Source: Myxococcales bacterium
GTDB lineage: Bacteria; Myxococcota_A; Polyangia; GCA-2747355
Reading direction: 5' to 3'
Length of the DNA: 33,243 nucleotides
Assembly (NCBI GenBank): GCA_020431405.1
Contig: JAGQIK010000584.1
Span: forward strand, 1 to 33,243
Shown here: piece by piece, positions 1 through 7,687 of the stretch
Position numbering within the stretch: position 1 is the first letter of the stretch
How the letters are laid out: each line of letters starts with the position of its first letter
The notes under the pieces: model-generated
Told to the model about the DNA's origin: nothing
Databases searched by the model: none
What the model saw: the letters and a program-made list of their open reading frames with translations, nothing else
Translations under genes and position numbers: made by a program

Positions 1-81
1 CTCGAGGTCGCACGCGCCGCAGGCGAGCGCGAGCGCTGCCGCTGTCGCTGCCGCGAGCCATCGCGCGACGTCCGTTCTCAC
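1..81 (-). CDS. Putative lipoprotein, N-terminal fragment (runs off the left edge)
   Basis: Reading leftwards from a GTG at 81, 27 codons stay open to the window edge. They encode a short basic start (MRTDVARW), an Ala/Leu-rich hydrophobic stretch and a Cys in the context LALAC followed by GAC, which fits a lipobox. The start overlaps the stop of the upstream acyltransferase gene as GTGA, so the two are probably translationally coupled. An envelope partner of the acyltransferase is plausible; an LptC-like protein would fit that neighbourhood, but nothing of the mature domain is inside the window. Function unknown. Confidence 0.5.
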   Translation of the reverse strand, partial: MRTDVARWLAAATAAALALACGACDLE

Positions 82-686
82 GCCGCGCCCCCGAGCAGGG
101 CCCGCCCCGCCAGCCGCCGCGCGCGCTGGTGTGTGCGCGCCAGCGCGCGCTCCACCGAGCCCTGCGCGCCGTCGATCACGCGCGCTCCGATCACCACCAC
201 GATCGTAGTGAAGGGCAGCGGCAGCTGCATGCGATCCCAGCTAGACAGCGTCAGCGCGCGCCGCGCCACGGCGGCTACGGGCACCACGATGGCGCCGCCA
301 CAGCGCGCCAGCGCCGCCAGCTTGTCACCGCCGCGATGTCTCGGGCCGCGCGGTCCGTCAGCGGCCACCGCCACGGGCTCGCAGCGGCGCAGGCGCCGCA
401 CCAGCGCGAGCGCGCCACTCACCGCGCCGCGGCTGCTCGAGCCACGCACCGTGGGAAACCCCAGCGCGTTGGCCACGCGGCTGGCGAGCTCGCCGTCGCG
501 GCTGCGGCTGACAAGCACCGCCGGCACCGGCTCGAAGTCGAAGGCGCACAGCCCGATCTGATCGCCGTGCCAGAAGGCGTAGAGGCCATCGGCGCGCTGC
601 GCACCGACCACGCGCACGCGCCACGTCACGCGCAACAGTCGCACCAGCAGCAGCGCGAAGAAGGCGAGGATGCGGCGGCCCTTCAC
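78..686 (-). CDS. DUF374-type lysophospholipid acyltransferase family protein
   Basis: This 202-residue protein looks like the DUF374 branch of the LPLAT acyltransferases, membrane-bound enzymes that move acyl chains onto lipid or lipid A-type acceptors. Visible features are an N-terminal hydrophobic anchor (FFALLLVRLLR, about residues 8-20), the FWHGDQ block around residues 38-43 carrying the presumed catalytic His, the VSRSRDGE block and the highly characteristic ADGPRGPRH block near residues 108-116. The length is typical of the family. The start is a GTG with no clear ribosome-binding site, so the true start may differ slightly. The gene ends in a GTGA overlap with the next minus-strand gene, a putative lipoprotein, suggesting an envelope-lipid operon. 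Family assignment is firm; the acceptor lipid is unknown. Confidence 0.8.
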   Translation of the reverse strand: MKGRRILAFFALLLVRLLRVTWRVRVVGAQRADGLYAFWHGDQIGLCAFDFEPVPAVLVSRSRDGELASRVANALGFPTVRGSSSRGAVSGALALVRRLRRCEPVAVAADGPRGPRHRGGDKLAALARCGGAIVVPVAAVARRALTLSSWDRMQLPLPFTTIVVVIGARVIDGAQGSVERALARTHQRARRLAGRALLGGAA

Positions 687-742
687 GCAGGCAAAGCTAG
701 CACGAGGGGAGACCTAGGAGCTCACGAGTGCTCGGTGTCGCA

Positions 743-763
743 GGCCTCGGGCCTCGGGCCTCG
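743..763. repeat. Three tandem GGCCTCG heptamers
   Basis: Three perfect head-to-tail copies of GGCCTCG lie just outside the left arm of the first palindromic element. Related heptamer runs occur beside the second palindrome (2407-2432) and before lptD (13788-13815), so this is a dispersed intergenic motif rather than a local accident. Confidence 0.7.
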
Positions 764-780
764 GCGAACGTGGCAACGTG

Positions 781-906
781 CAGCAACGAATCCGAATACA
801 TGAACGACGGAACAAAGAACGCGAGTTTCGAATCGAGGTCGGCTGGCCTTTCATTCGAGGTTCGCGCTCCTTGTTCCGTCGTTCATGTATTCAATCTCGT
901 TGTTGG
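781..906. repeat. Palindromic intergenic element, copy 1
   Basis: Arms 781-833 and 853-906 are inverted copies of each other: 43 of 53 aligned bases match, with a perfect 22-base core that includes GAATACATGAACGACGGAAC. The 19-base spacer would form the loop of a large hairpin. The element sits between nagA and the DUF374 gene and contains no credible gene. A second copy with its arms in the opposite order lies on the other side of nagA at 2232-2380. It resembles a MITE or REP-type intergenic palindrome; no transposase is nearby. Confidence 0.8.
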
Positions 907-939
907 CAATTCGCGCGTTCTACTGACGCTGGCGCGAGC

Positions 940-2151
940 CTATGGCTCGAGTGCCTCCAGCTCGCCGCTCGCCAGCTTGCCAGCGATAAACGTCGCCGTC
1001 ACCGCGAGCTCGTCGTCGAGCACGACGAAGTCGGCGTTGCGCCCCTGCGACAGCGAGCCGAGCTGACTGGCACCCACCAACCGCGACGGGACACGCGAAG
1101 CGCACGCGACGGCGCTGCGCAGGTGAACGCCGGCCAGCTGCACCATGTTCTGCACGGCGCGATCCATCGAGAGCACCGAGCCGGCGAGGGTACCGTCCTC
1201 GAAGCGCGCCGACCCATCGCGCACCTGCACCGGCCGGTCGCCAAGACGCGCCGCGCCGGGCTCGGCGTCGAGCGCGGCCGTGCAGTCGGTGATCAACGCG
1301 ACGCGTTCTACGCTCAGCAGGCGCGGCACCAGGCGCAGCGTCGGCGCGGCCACGTGCACGCCGTCGGCGATCACCTCGGCGGTCAGTGAATCGAAGGCCA
1401 GCGCGGCGCCCACAACGCCCGGCTCGCGATGGTGCAACGGTCGCATGGCGTTGAACAGGTGCGTCACCGAGCGCGCGCCGGCGTCGACCGCGGCCGCCAC
1501 CTGCTCGAACGTCGCGTCGCTGTGCCCCACGCTGACCGCGACGCCGCGCGCCGCCAGCGTGCGCACCAGCCCGAGCGCGCCGGGCAGCTCGGGCGCGATC
1601 GTCATCACCGAGACGTGACCGCGCGCCGCCGCCAACAGCTCGTCGAGCAGCGCGCCATCCGGGGCGCGCATGTGCTCCACCGGCTGCGCGCCCGCGCGCG
1701 CCGGGTTGAGAAACGGTCCCTCGAGGTGCGCGCCGATCACGCGCGCGCCTTCGTGGGCGTCGTCACCGGCGCGCTGCTCGGCCTCGCACGCGTCGGCGAT
1801 GGCTTCCAGCGCGCGCAGCGTGCGCGCTACGGAGGCTGTGAGGATCGTCGGGCACCACGCCGTGGTGCCGCGCTCGCAGTGTGCCCGCGCGATGACCTGC
1901 AGCGCCTCGGCGCTGCCGTCGACCACGTCGGCCCCGCGCGCGCCGTGCACGTGCACGTCGACGTAGCCCGGCGCCACCGTGAGCTCGCCGAGCTGCAGCG
2001 TCGTCGCCGCGCTGGCAGGCGGCGCCTCGCTCGCCGCGCCCGACCACAGCACCGAGCCGTCGCGCACGAGCAGCACGCCCGGCGAGACGATGCCGCGGTC
2101 GAGCAGCAGGCGAGCTTCGAGGCGTAGGTCGCAGGGGAGGGGGGCGGTCAT
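940..2151 (-). CDS. nagA: N-acetylglucosamine-6-phosphate deacetylase
   Basis: NagA is a cytoplasmic metal-dependent amidohydrolase that removes acetate from GlcNAc-6-phosphate, feeding amino-sugar recycling or catabolism. The 403-residue length fits the family. Visible signatures in order are the metal-site motif GYVDVHVHGARG, the glutamate block GAHLEGPFLN, the His blocks SVGHSDAT and THLFNAMRP, the EVIADGVHV block, and the catalytic Asp in LITDCTAAL. The C-terminus keeps the amidohydrolase SLSQGRNADFVVLD block. ATG start, but no obvious ribosome-binding site. No nagB, PTS or sugar kinase gene is adjacent; instead the gene stands alone between two mirror-image palindromic elements, so its regulation and partners are not shown by context. 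Confidence 0.93.
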   Translation of the reverse strand: MTAPLPCDLRLEARLLLDRGIVSPGVLLVRDGSVLWSGAASEAPPASAATTLQLGELTVAPGYVDVHVHGARGADVVDGSAEALQVIARAHCERGTTAWCPTILTASVARTLRALEAIADACEAEQRAGDDAHEGARVIGAHLEGPFLNPARAGAQPVEHMRAPDGALLDELLAAARGHVSVMTIAPELPGALGLVRTLAARGVAVSVGHSDATFEQVAAAVDAGARSVTHLFNAMRPLHHREPGVVGAALAFDSLTAEVIADGVHVAAPTLRLVPRLLSVERVALITDCTAALDAEPGAARLGDRPVQVRDGSARFEDGTLAGSVLSMDRAVQNMVQLAGVHLRSAVACASRVPSRLVGASQLGSLSQGRNADFVVLDDELAVTATFIAGKLASGELEALEP

Positions 2152-2231
2152 CGAGGTCTAGTGTAAACGGAGCGCAGGCGGACTTCATGCGTAGTGCTGG
2201 CTTGGCGCTCGGGCCTGGGCCTCGCGAATCG

Positions 2232-2380
2232 CCAACAACGAACTTGAATACATGAACGACGGAACAAGGAACGCGAACCTCGAATGACCGCCACCGCTAC
2301 CGCGGCGAACACGCGCGTCGACGACGAATTCTGAGCTCGCGTTCTTTGTCCCGTCGATCATGTATTCGGATTCGTTGCTG
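2232..2380. repeat. Palindromic intergenic element, copy 2 (inverse orientation to copy 1)
   Basis: The left arm (about 2232-2287) matches the reverse complement of the right arm of copy 1, and the right arm (about 2333-2380) matches the reverse complement of the left arm of copy 1. The element is therefore the same unit flipped, although its central spacer (about 45 bases) is unrelated to that of copy 1. Similarity continues outside the arms (CGCGAATYGCCAACAAC at one end). The element fills most of the 281-base gap upstream of nagA, which holds no other gene. Confidence 0.8.
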
Positions 2381-2406
2381 CTCGTTGGGGCATTCGAGGC
2401 TGTGAA

Positions 2407-2432
2407 GCCCGAGGCCCGAGGCCTGAGGCCCG
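2407..2432. repeat. Degenerate GGCCTCG-type heptamer run (reverse sense)
   Basis: GCCCGAG, GCCCGAG and GCCTGAG follow one another directly outside the second palindrome and abut the stop codon of the next minus-strand gene. This mirrors the heptamer run outside copy 1 and could also act as a GC-rich transcription barrier. Confidence 0.55.
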
Positions 2433-3455
2433 CTACTTCCTGATCACCGCCCCCACCGCCTCGAACCCCACGCCCAGCGTGAGGTCGAGCTTGCCGTCGC
2501 CGTCGACATCGACGTCCCCCTTGAGCAGCTGCGAGACGAGCGAGTTGCCCTTCACCTCGGCGGCGCTGACGGTGTTGTCTTTGTTGGCGTCGAAGAGATT
2601 GATCAGTTGATCGCGCGTGCTCTGGCTGGTGTTGGGGTCGTTGATCTCGTCGGTGATCAGCTTCGCCAGCTCGGGGATCAGCACGCCGTCGATGGTCGCT
2701 TGCGAGAGGCCGCCGGCGATGCTGCCGTTGCTCAGCGAGCCGTCGTCGTGAAGGGTGCCCTTGACGATCGCGCCGCTGAGCGGCACCTGCACCGGTTGCG
2801 AGCCGCTGATCTTGACGAAGATCGGCAGCACCTTGGCGCCGAGCGTGAGCTGGCCGCCGGAGATGCTGCCTTTGAGATCCGTCGCAGGCTGCGTGCTGTC
2901 GACGTCGAAGCTGGTCTTGCCGTCGAAGCAGGTCGTCATCGCTTGCGGGCGACAGGCCGCGAGGCTCGACTGGTCGGTGCAGCAGACGCGGTCGCTGCCG
3001 AGGTAGTAGCGACCGACCGTGCCGACATGGTTCTTGAAATCGGCGGCGTAGACGCGCATCAGCAGGATCGTCGATCCGCTGAGCACGCTCAGGCGCAGAT
3101 CATCGACGAGGCTGCGCTGCGGCGTGAAGGCCTGCAGCGTGCTCACGAGCGTGCCGAGGGCGTTGTCGATCTTGCCGTCGTTGTCGAAGTCGAAGCCGAA
3201 GCTCGACGCCTCGGCCGCGTCCTTGGGCAGCCGCAGATCGAACATCACGTGGTCGCGCGTCTCGGTCGGTCCGAAGTCGGGCAGCGGGCCGCTCTGGTCG
3301 CCCGGCGCCGCGCCATCGGCGCCGTCGGGGCGCGCACTGTCGGGAAAGGCGAGCCGGCTGTCGCCCGCGTCCGCGTCGCCGGTCGCGTGATCGGCCGAGC
3401 CGGCGCAGCTCGCGATCACCACCAGCGCCGCGACGAGCAGCGTCCACCTGCACAT
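2433..3455 (-). CDS. Putative lipoprotein with EF-hand-like calcium motifs
   Basis: The 340-residue protein starts with a lipoprotein signal (hydrophobic ALVVIA then SCAGS; lipobox Cys near residue 17), followed by an Asp/Gly/Pro-rich linker. Two stretches resemble EF-hand or dockerin-type calcium loops: DFDNDGKIDNALG near residue 90, and near the C-terminus DANKDNTVSAAEV followed by DVDVDGDGKLDL. Between them are a Cys-containing segment (CCTDQSSLAAC, then TTCFDG) and a beta-rich domain. I do not recognise the main domain. It is probably anchored in the envelope and calcium-stabilised. It lies 36 bases downstream of a second lipoprotein gene on the same strand, suggesting co-transcription. 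Confidence 0.7.
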   Translation of the reverse strand: MCRWTLLVAALVVIASCAGSADHATGDADAGDSRLAFPDSARPDGADGAAPGDQSGPLPDFGPTETRDHVMFDLRLPKDAAEASSFGFDFDNDGKIDNALGTLVSTLQAFTPQRSLVDDLRLSVLSGSTILLMRVYAADFKNHVGTVGRYYLGSDRVCCTDQSSLAACRPQAMTTCFDGKTSFDVDSTQPATDLKGSISGGQLTLGAKVLPIFVKISGSQPVQVPLSGAIVKGTLHDDGSLSNGSIAGGLSQATIDGVLIPELAKLITDEINDPNTSQSTRDQLINLFDANKDNTVSAAEVKGNSLVSQLLKGDVDVDGDGKLDLTLGVGFEAVGAVIRK

Positions 3456-3491
3456 GGGTTGATGATAGCAGCGGCGGTCGCCGCTCGCGGG

Positions 3492-3962
3492 CTACGGCGA
3501 GATCAGGTAGCGGTCGACCACGAGCACGTCTTCTTTGGGCGGCGTGCCGGGGCCCTGGTGCATCGGCGACTTGGTGTTCTTGTAGGTGCCGATCAGCTCG
3601 ACCTCGACGCCCTCGCGCAGCTCGGGCTTCTGCTTTTCGTAGATCACCGCGGTGAGCGTGCCGCTGCCGTCGGTGACCGTGAAGATCATGCTCGGCGGCA
3701 CCAGCCGGATGCCCTTGAACGACGAGACGCGACCGCGCACGCGCACGACCTTGTTTTCATCGACGGTCAGCGAGCCGATCTTCACGCCGGTCGCCGCGTC
3801 CGACGCACGATCGGGCTTGGTCGGCGCCGCCGGCTTGGGAGGCGGGTCGGCGCGCTTGGCCGGCTGCTTCTTGTTGGTCGGCTGTGCAGGAGGCGGCGTG
3901 CTGGAGGCGCAGCCAGCGACCAACGCCAGCAGCGACAGCGAGCTGAGTGTGGTTCGAAGCAT
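3492..3962 (-). CDS. Small lipoprotein with an OB-fold-like domain
   Basis: The start at 3962 (MLRTTLSSLSLLALVAGC) gives a textbook lipoprotein signal with the lipobox LVAGC. An in-frame ATG at 3980 would add six residues and is less likely. After a Pro/Lys-rich linker, the last about 90 residues look like a nucleic-acid-type OB fold: VVRVRGRVSSF, then FTVTDGSGTLTAVIYE, then VEVELIGTYK, a pattern shared with tRNA-anticodon or BOF-like domains. In exported proteins such folds usually bind other ligands, so no nucleic-acid role should be assumed. It lies 23 bases after the outer-membrane protein gene and 36 bases before the EF-hand-like lipoprotein gene, so the three probably form one operon. 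Confidence 0.7.
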   Translation of the reverse strand: MLRTTLSSLSLLALVAGCASSTPPPAQPTNKKQPAKRADPPPKPAAPTKPDRASDAATGVKIGSLTVDENKVVRVRGRVSSFKGIRLVPPSMIFTVTDGSGTLTAVIYEKQKPELREGVEVELIGTYKNTKSPMHQGPGTPPKEDVLVVDRYLISP

Positions 3963-3985
3963 GCCTACATTAGACCACATCGCGT

Positions 3986-5533
3986 CTAGCGATGCAGCTC
4001 GATGTTGTAGACGGTAGTGCGGCCCTCGCGCACGACCACGGTCTTGCGCTGCGTGCGATGGCCGCGCGCCGAGAAGATCAGCTGGTAGCTGCCCGGCTTG
4101 AGCTGCACCGAAAACGAGCCGTCGCGCTCGGGTTTGATCGTCTTGTTGAGCTTGGGGATCAGGATCGTCGCCGAGCGCAGCACCTTGCCGCGCACGGACT
4201 TGACCTTGCCGCGCACGGTGCCGGGCGCGATGCCGCTGCGCGGCTCGAGCTTGAGCGTCAGCTGCGCCGTGCCGCCTGCGCTGATCACGACTTCGCCTTT
4301 GCCCGGCTTGTAGCCCTCGGCGCTAGCCGAGACGGCGTAGCGGCCAGGGGCAAGGCCGTAGCTGACGAAGTTGCCGCTGGGGTCGACCACCAGCTCGGAG
4401 ACGTCGTCCTCGCCGATGCGCAGCCGCGCGCCAGCGATCGGGTTGCTGTTGCGGCTGTCCACCACCTGGCCGCGCACCTTGCCCGGCTTCGGCGCTGGCT
4501 TGGTGCCGCCGCTGCCGTTGCCACCGTTCTTGGTGACGTAGCGCACCACCTGCTTGGGCTTGGCGAACGGATCGAAGCGGTAGCTGAGCCGGAAGACCAG
4601 GTTCCAGCGCGGCAGCACGTAGGCGTACTTGTCGGCAGCGATGGGCAGCGGCGTACCGTTGCCGACGCCGGCGATGCCGATGTCGAGCGCGGCGAGCAGC
4701 TGCAGACCGCGCTCTTTGGTCGGCCACAGGCGCGCGCCGAATGTCAGGATGCCCGGGCTCTTGCCGATGCCAGGGGCGCCGCCGCCGACGTACGGCTCGA
4801 GCGAGAACTCGAGAAACGGCGCCACGTACTTGATGTCGTACTCGGCGCCAACGCGCAGCAGAACACGGTTGAAGGAGCTGATCTGCGCGGCGTAGCGCTG
4901 CGCGGGTGTCAGCTGCGAGGGATCGTCGAAGAGGTTTTCGGAGCTGTCGACGGCGATGCCGACGTTGACGTGCGCCGCGAAGCCAGCCCGCTCGAGCGAG
5001 GCGAGTAGCGCGAAGCGCAGGCTGGTGGCCGATCCCGCCGCCTCGAAGAAGCCGGCGCCGGATGGGAAGCGCAGGTCGAACGCGCCGCCGATCGCGATGA
5101 GGCCGAAGTCATAGCCGCCTTTGATCGACAGCTGCGGGTCACCGACGGCCACTTGCAGCTCGTCCACGCCGGCTTGGGTGCTGTTGTCGGTGATCACGTG
5201 CAGCGCGAAGGCTGCCTCGAGGAAAGACAGCGGCGCCCAGGTCACCGAGTACGTGTTGACCAGACGCGAGTGGTTCTGATTCTGCGCGAGGAAGCCGCTG
5301 GCGCGGAAGAACTGCAGATCAGCGCCCAGCGCGATCAGCCCGGCGGGGTGGTTCTTGGCCGCCAGCGTGCGCACGATGCCGCGGTGACCGAGCAGGTTGC
5401 CCCCCCCACGGGGGGCGGCCTTGACCTTGGCGGCGCTCGGCTCTGCGTCGGCGTCAACGTCCTGCGCCAGCGAAGGGGCAGCCAGCAAAAGTGTCGTGAT
5501 CAGTGCGCTACAGCTCAAGAGATTGCGGCGCAT
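3986..5533 (-). CDS. Outer-membrane beta-barrel-like protein with two C-terminal regulatory-like beta domains
   Basis: A 515-residue exported protein. The signal peptide ends near APSLAQ (residue 24). Residues about 45-330 alternate hydrophobic and polar residues in barrel-like strands (for example LIALGADLQFF, LQLLAALDIGIAGVG, WNLVFRLSYRFDPF). A Gly/Lys/Pro linker follows, then two carboxypeptidase-regulatory-like domains: KVRGQVVDSRNSNPIAGARL with GNFVSYGLAPGRYAVSASAEGY, and VRGKVKSVRGKVLRSATILI with GSFSVQLKPGSYQLIFSARG. The second also resembles PEGA. The barrel probably sits in the outer membrane with the beta domains in the periplasm or outside. It is the first gene of a three-gene minus-strand run and is divergent from kinase 1. 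Specific function unknown. Confidence 0.72.
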   Translation of the reverse strand: MRRNLLSCSALITTLLLAAPSLAQDVDADAEPSAAKVKAAPRGGGNLLGHRGIVRTLAAKNHPAGLIALGADLQFFRASGFLAQNQNHSRLVNTYSVTWAPLSFLEAAFALHVITDNSTQAGVDELQVAVGDPQLSIKGGYDFGLIAIGGAFDLRFPSGAGFFEAAGSATSLRFALLASLERAGFAAHVNVGIAVDSSENLFDDPSQLTPAQRYAAQISSFNRVLLRVGAEYDIKYVAPFLEFSLEPYVGGGAPGIGKSPGILTFGARLWPTKERGLQLLAALDIGIAGVGNGTPLPIAADKYAYVLPRWNLVFRLSYRFDPFAKPKQVVRYVTKNGGNGSGGTKPAPKPGKVRGQVVDSRNSNPIAGARLRIGEDDVSELVVDPSGNFVSYGLAPGRYAVSASAEGYKPGKGEVVISAGGTAQLTLKLEPRSGIAPGTVRGKVKSVRGKVLRSATILIPKLNKTIKPERDGSFSVQLKPGSYQLIFSARGHRTQRKTVVVREGRTTVYNIELHR

Positions 5534-5711
5534 TCAGCTTCGCCTCCGATGTGCCGGCCGGCTCGACCTAGACCCCCGGGCCGCGTCATGTCTCCGCGCC
5601 CCACCAGTATTCACGCAGATGGTACCCGAACGAGCGCTGCCTTGGTGGACAGCGTGAGGCCACGATTGTAAACTTGCGTACGGATAATATTCCACTTTTA
5701 CCGGAGCGAAG
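5534..5711. promoter_or_regulatory. Divergent intergenic region with an AT-rich promoter-like patch
   Basis: This 178-base gap separates the outer-membrane protein gene from kinase 1. Positions 5664-5700 are strikingly AT-rich for this window and contain a -10-like GATAATAT at 5683-5690 on the plus strand, but no well-spaced -35 is visible. A GGAG at 5703-5706 lies five bases before the kinase GTG and supports that start. Confidence 0.35.
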
Positions 5712-7457
5712 GTGGCTAGCGCAGCCACAGCGATTCAAAGGCCGCGCGAAGACGGGGCTCAGACCCACTACGGCCGCTACGAGATCGTCCGCAAGCTCGC
5801 CACCGGCGGCATGGGAGAGGTGTTTCTAGCGAAGTCTCGCGGCGCCGCGGGCTTTCAGAAACACGTCGTCATCAAGAAGATCCTGCCGCACCTGGTCGAG
5901 CATCAGCAGTTCGTCGACGGCCTCGTGCGCGAGGCCAAGCTGCTCGTGCTGCTCGACCACCCAAACATCGTGCAGGTGCTCGATCTGGGGCGCGACGGGC
6001 CCGACTACTTCATGGCCATGGAGTTCGTCCATGGCTACAACATGGCGACCATCGCCCACTACTGCGCGCAGAAGCGGGTGCTGATCCCGCAAAACGCCTG
6101 CGCGTACATCGCGCTGCAAGTGCTCGGCGGGCTCGAGTACGCCCACGACATCACCGGCCCCGAGGGCGCGCGCCACAACATCATCCACCGCGACGTCTCG
6201 CCGCAAAACGTGCTCATCTCGCGCGATGGGCGCGTCAAGCTGACCGACTTCGGCATCGCCAAGGTGCTCAACGAGGCCGAGGCCGAGGTCACCAAGAGCC
6301 TCAAGGGCAAGTTCCGCTACATGGCGCCCGAGGCGGTGGACGGCGGCCGCATCGACCAACGCTACGACCTCTTTGCGGCCGGGATCCTGCTCTTCGAGGG
6401 GCTCTGCCGCCGGCACCTGTTCGGTGGTCGCAGCGACGTCGACATCCTCGCGCAGGTGCGCGAAGCGCGCGTCCCGCCCATCGCTCGTTATCACCCGGGC
6501 GTTTCGCCCGAGCTCGTCGCCGTGGCCGAGCGCGCGCTGGCCAAGGATCCAAGCGATCGCTACCAGAACGCCGCCGACTTCGCCGGCGACCTGCGCCGCG
6601 CGATCCAGCCGGTCACCGACAACGAGGCCGGCAAGGAGCTGCGCGCGTTCATCGAGGATCTCTACGAGCGCGAAGACTTCCCGATCAACAAGCCCAAGCT
6701 GCCCGACGTCGACGCGCCGGATCCAAACGTCACGCGCTCGGTGGTGCTGACGTCGAATCTCGGCATCGCGCACGACGAGCTGGCGCCCTCCAAGGGCGAG
6801 CGGCGGCCGCAGAAGAAGGTCAGCGGTGTGATGCTGCTGTCGATCGGCTTCGTGCTGATCACCTGCGCCGTGGCCTACCTGGCCTACGCGCTGCTGGTCA
6901 AAAAGAACGACATCGGCGCTGGCTCCGCGGGCAGCCCTGTGATCATCAAGGTCGAAAAGAACGGCAGCGGCAGCACCGCCGCTGCGTCGCGCGGCAGCGG
7001 CAGCGGCAGCGGGGCGATCGTCGGCGTGGGATCGAGCAGCGGCAGCGGCGACGTGGATCCAGGCAGCGGCGACGGCACCGGCAACGGCAGCACGACGGCT
7101 GCCGGCAGCGGCAGCGGCAAGCCCGCGCGCGCCAAGGTCGGCCGTCACAAGATCCGCCGCCACCGCCCGGGGCCGTTCAAGAGCGCTATGGGACGGCGCG
7201 CCTTCGCGCGCCACCAGGGCAGCCTCTACAAGTGCTTCCAGAAGCACGTCAAGCCGGGCGATCCGGCGGTCTCGCTGCGCGTCGTCTCGACGATCCTGGC
7301 CAGCGGCCACGTCAAGCAGGTCGTCATCGAGCCGCCGACCCGCGCCAACTCACCGCTCGGCCGCTGTGTCGCCGCGGTGGCCAAGCGCATCCGCTACCCG
7401 CGCCACGACAAGGCCGAGGTTGCATTCCACCAGCCGCTGAAGGTCAAGATGCAGTAG
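5712..7457 (+). CDS. Transmembrane Ser/Thr protein kinase with AgmX/PglI-like C-terminal domain
   Basis: A 581-residue Hanks-type kinase. The kinase domain (about residues 23-298) keeps the Gly-rich loop LATGGMGEVFLA, the ATP Lys in VVIKKI (about residue 55), HRDVSPQN (159-166), DFG (179-181) and MAPE (204-207), so it should be active. A transmembrane helix spans about 372-395 (MLLSIGFVLITCAVAYLAYAL). The exported part has a long Gly-Ser-rich linker, then a domain of about 90 residues with LYKCFQKH, VSTILASGHVKQVVI, LGRCVAAVAKRIRYP, which matches the AgmX/PglI-type tail found in many myxobacterial exported proteins. The GTG start has a GGAG five bases upstream. It probably couples an envelope signal to cytoplasmic phosphorylation; substrates are unknown. 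Confidence 0.88.
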   Translation: MASAATAIQRPREDGAQTHYGRYEIVRKLATGGMGEVFLAKSRGAAGFQKHVVIKKILPHLVEHQQFVDGLVREAKLLVLLDHPNIVQVLDLGRDGPDYFMAMEFVHGYNMATIAHYCAQKRVLIPQNACAYIALQVLGGLEYAHDITGPEGARHNIIHRDVSPQNVLISRDGRVKLTDFGIAKVLNEAEAEVTKSLKGKFRYMAPEAVDGGRIDQRYDLFAAGILLFEGLCRRHLFGGRSDVDILAQVREARVPPIARYHPGVSPELVAVAERALAKDPSDRYQNAADFAGDLRRAIQPVTDNEAGKELRAFIEDLYEREDFPINKPKLPDVDAPDPNVTRSVVLTSNLGIAHDELAPSKGERRPQKKVSGVMLLSIGFVLITCAVAYLAYALLVKKNDIGAGSAGSPVIIKVEKNGSGSTAAASRGSGSGSGAIVGVGSSSGSGDVDPGSGDGTGNGSTTAAGSGSGKPARAKVGRHKIRRHRPGPFKSAMGRRAFARHQGSLYKCFQKHVKPGDPAVSLRVVSTILASGHVKQVVIEPPTRANSPLGRCVAAVAKRIRYPRHDKAEVAFHQPLKVKMQ

Positions 7458-7488
7458 CCAGGCTTAGAGGTCGCGCCGCAGAGAGAAG

Positions 7489-7670
7489 AGGCCACAGGCA
7501 ACAGGCCACAGGCCGCAGGATCGCAACGCGAGCGCTCGTGCTCGCTTCGCCGGCGCGTGGACGCGCGTCGCTAGCGCGCGCCACCGGCGGCCCTGCCGCA
7601 GAACGCTGCGGCGAAGCGTTCCATGTGGTCGCAGGCAGGCCTGTGGCCCGTGGCCTGCGGCCCGTGGCCT
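7489..7670. repeat. Inverted repeat of GGCCAC-rich arms between convergent genes
   Basis: Arms 7489-7519 and 7640-7670 are inverted copies with 26 of 31 bases matching and no gaps. Each arm is built of AGGCCAC/CGGGCC-like submotifs. The 120 bases between them contain a smaller hairpin (7595-7601 with 7606-7612, GCCGCAG/CTGCGGC). The whole 230-base gap between kinase 1 and the convergent glycosyltransferase gene holds no gene. It could serve as a two-way terminator or be another dispersed palindromic element. Confidence 0.65.
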
Positions 7671-7687
7671 TGCCCCAGGTTTGCTCG

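Noticed and set aside
781-906. Palindromic element as an intrinsic terminator
   Set aside because: The stem is far longer than a terminator and lacks a T-run, and the same unit recurs upstream of nagA, where a terminator would not be expected.
2607-3989. Plus-strand open frame of 460 codons opposite two lipoprotein genes
   Set aside because: Composition is Arg/Ala/Asp-rich with no motif, while the minus strand carries two clear lipobox signals and matching domains.
5826-7310. Minus-strand open frame of 494 codons opposite kinase 1
   Set aside because: All kinase motifs are on the plus strand; the antisense product shows no coherent domain.
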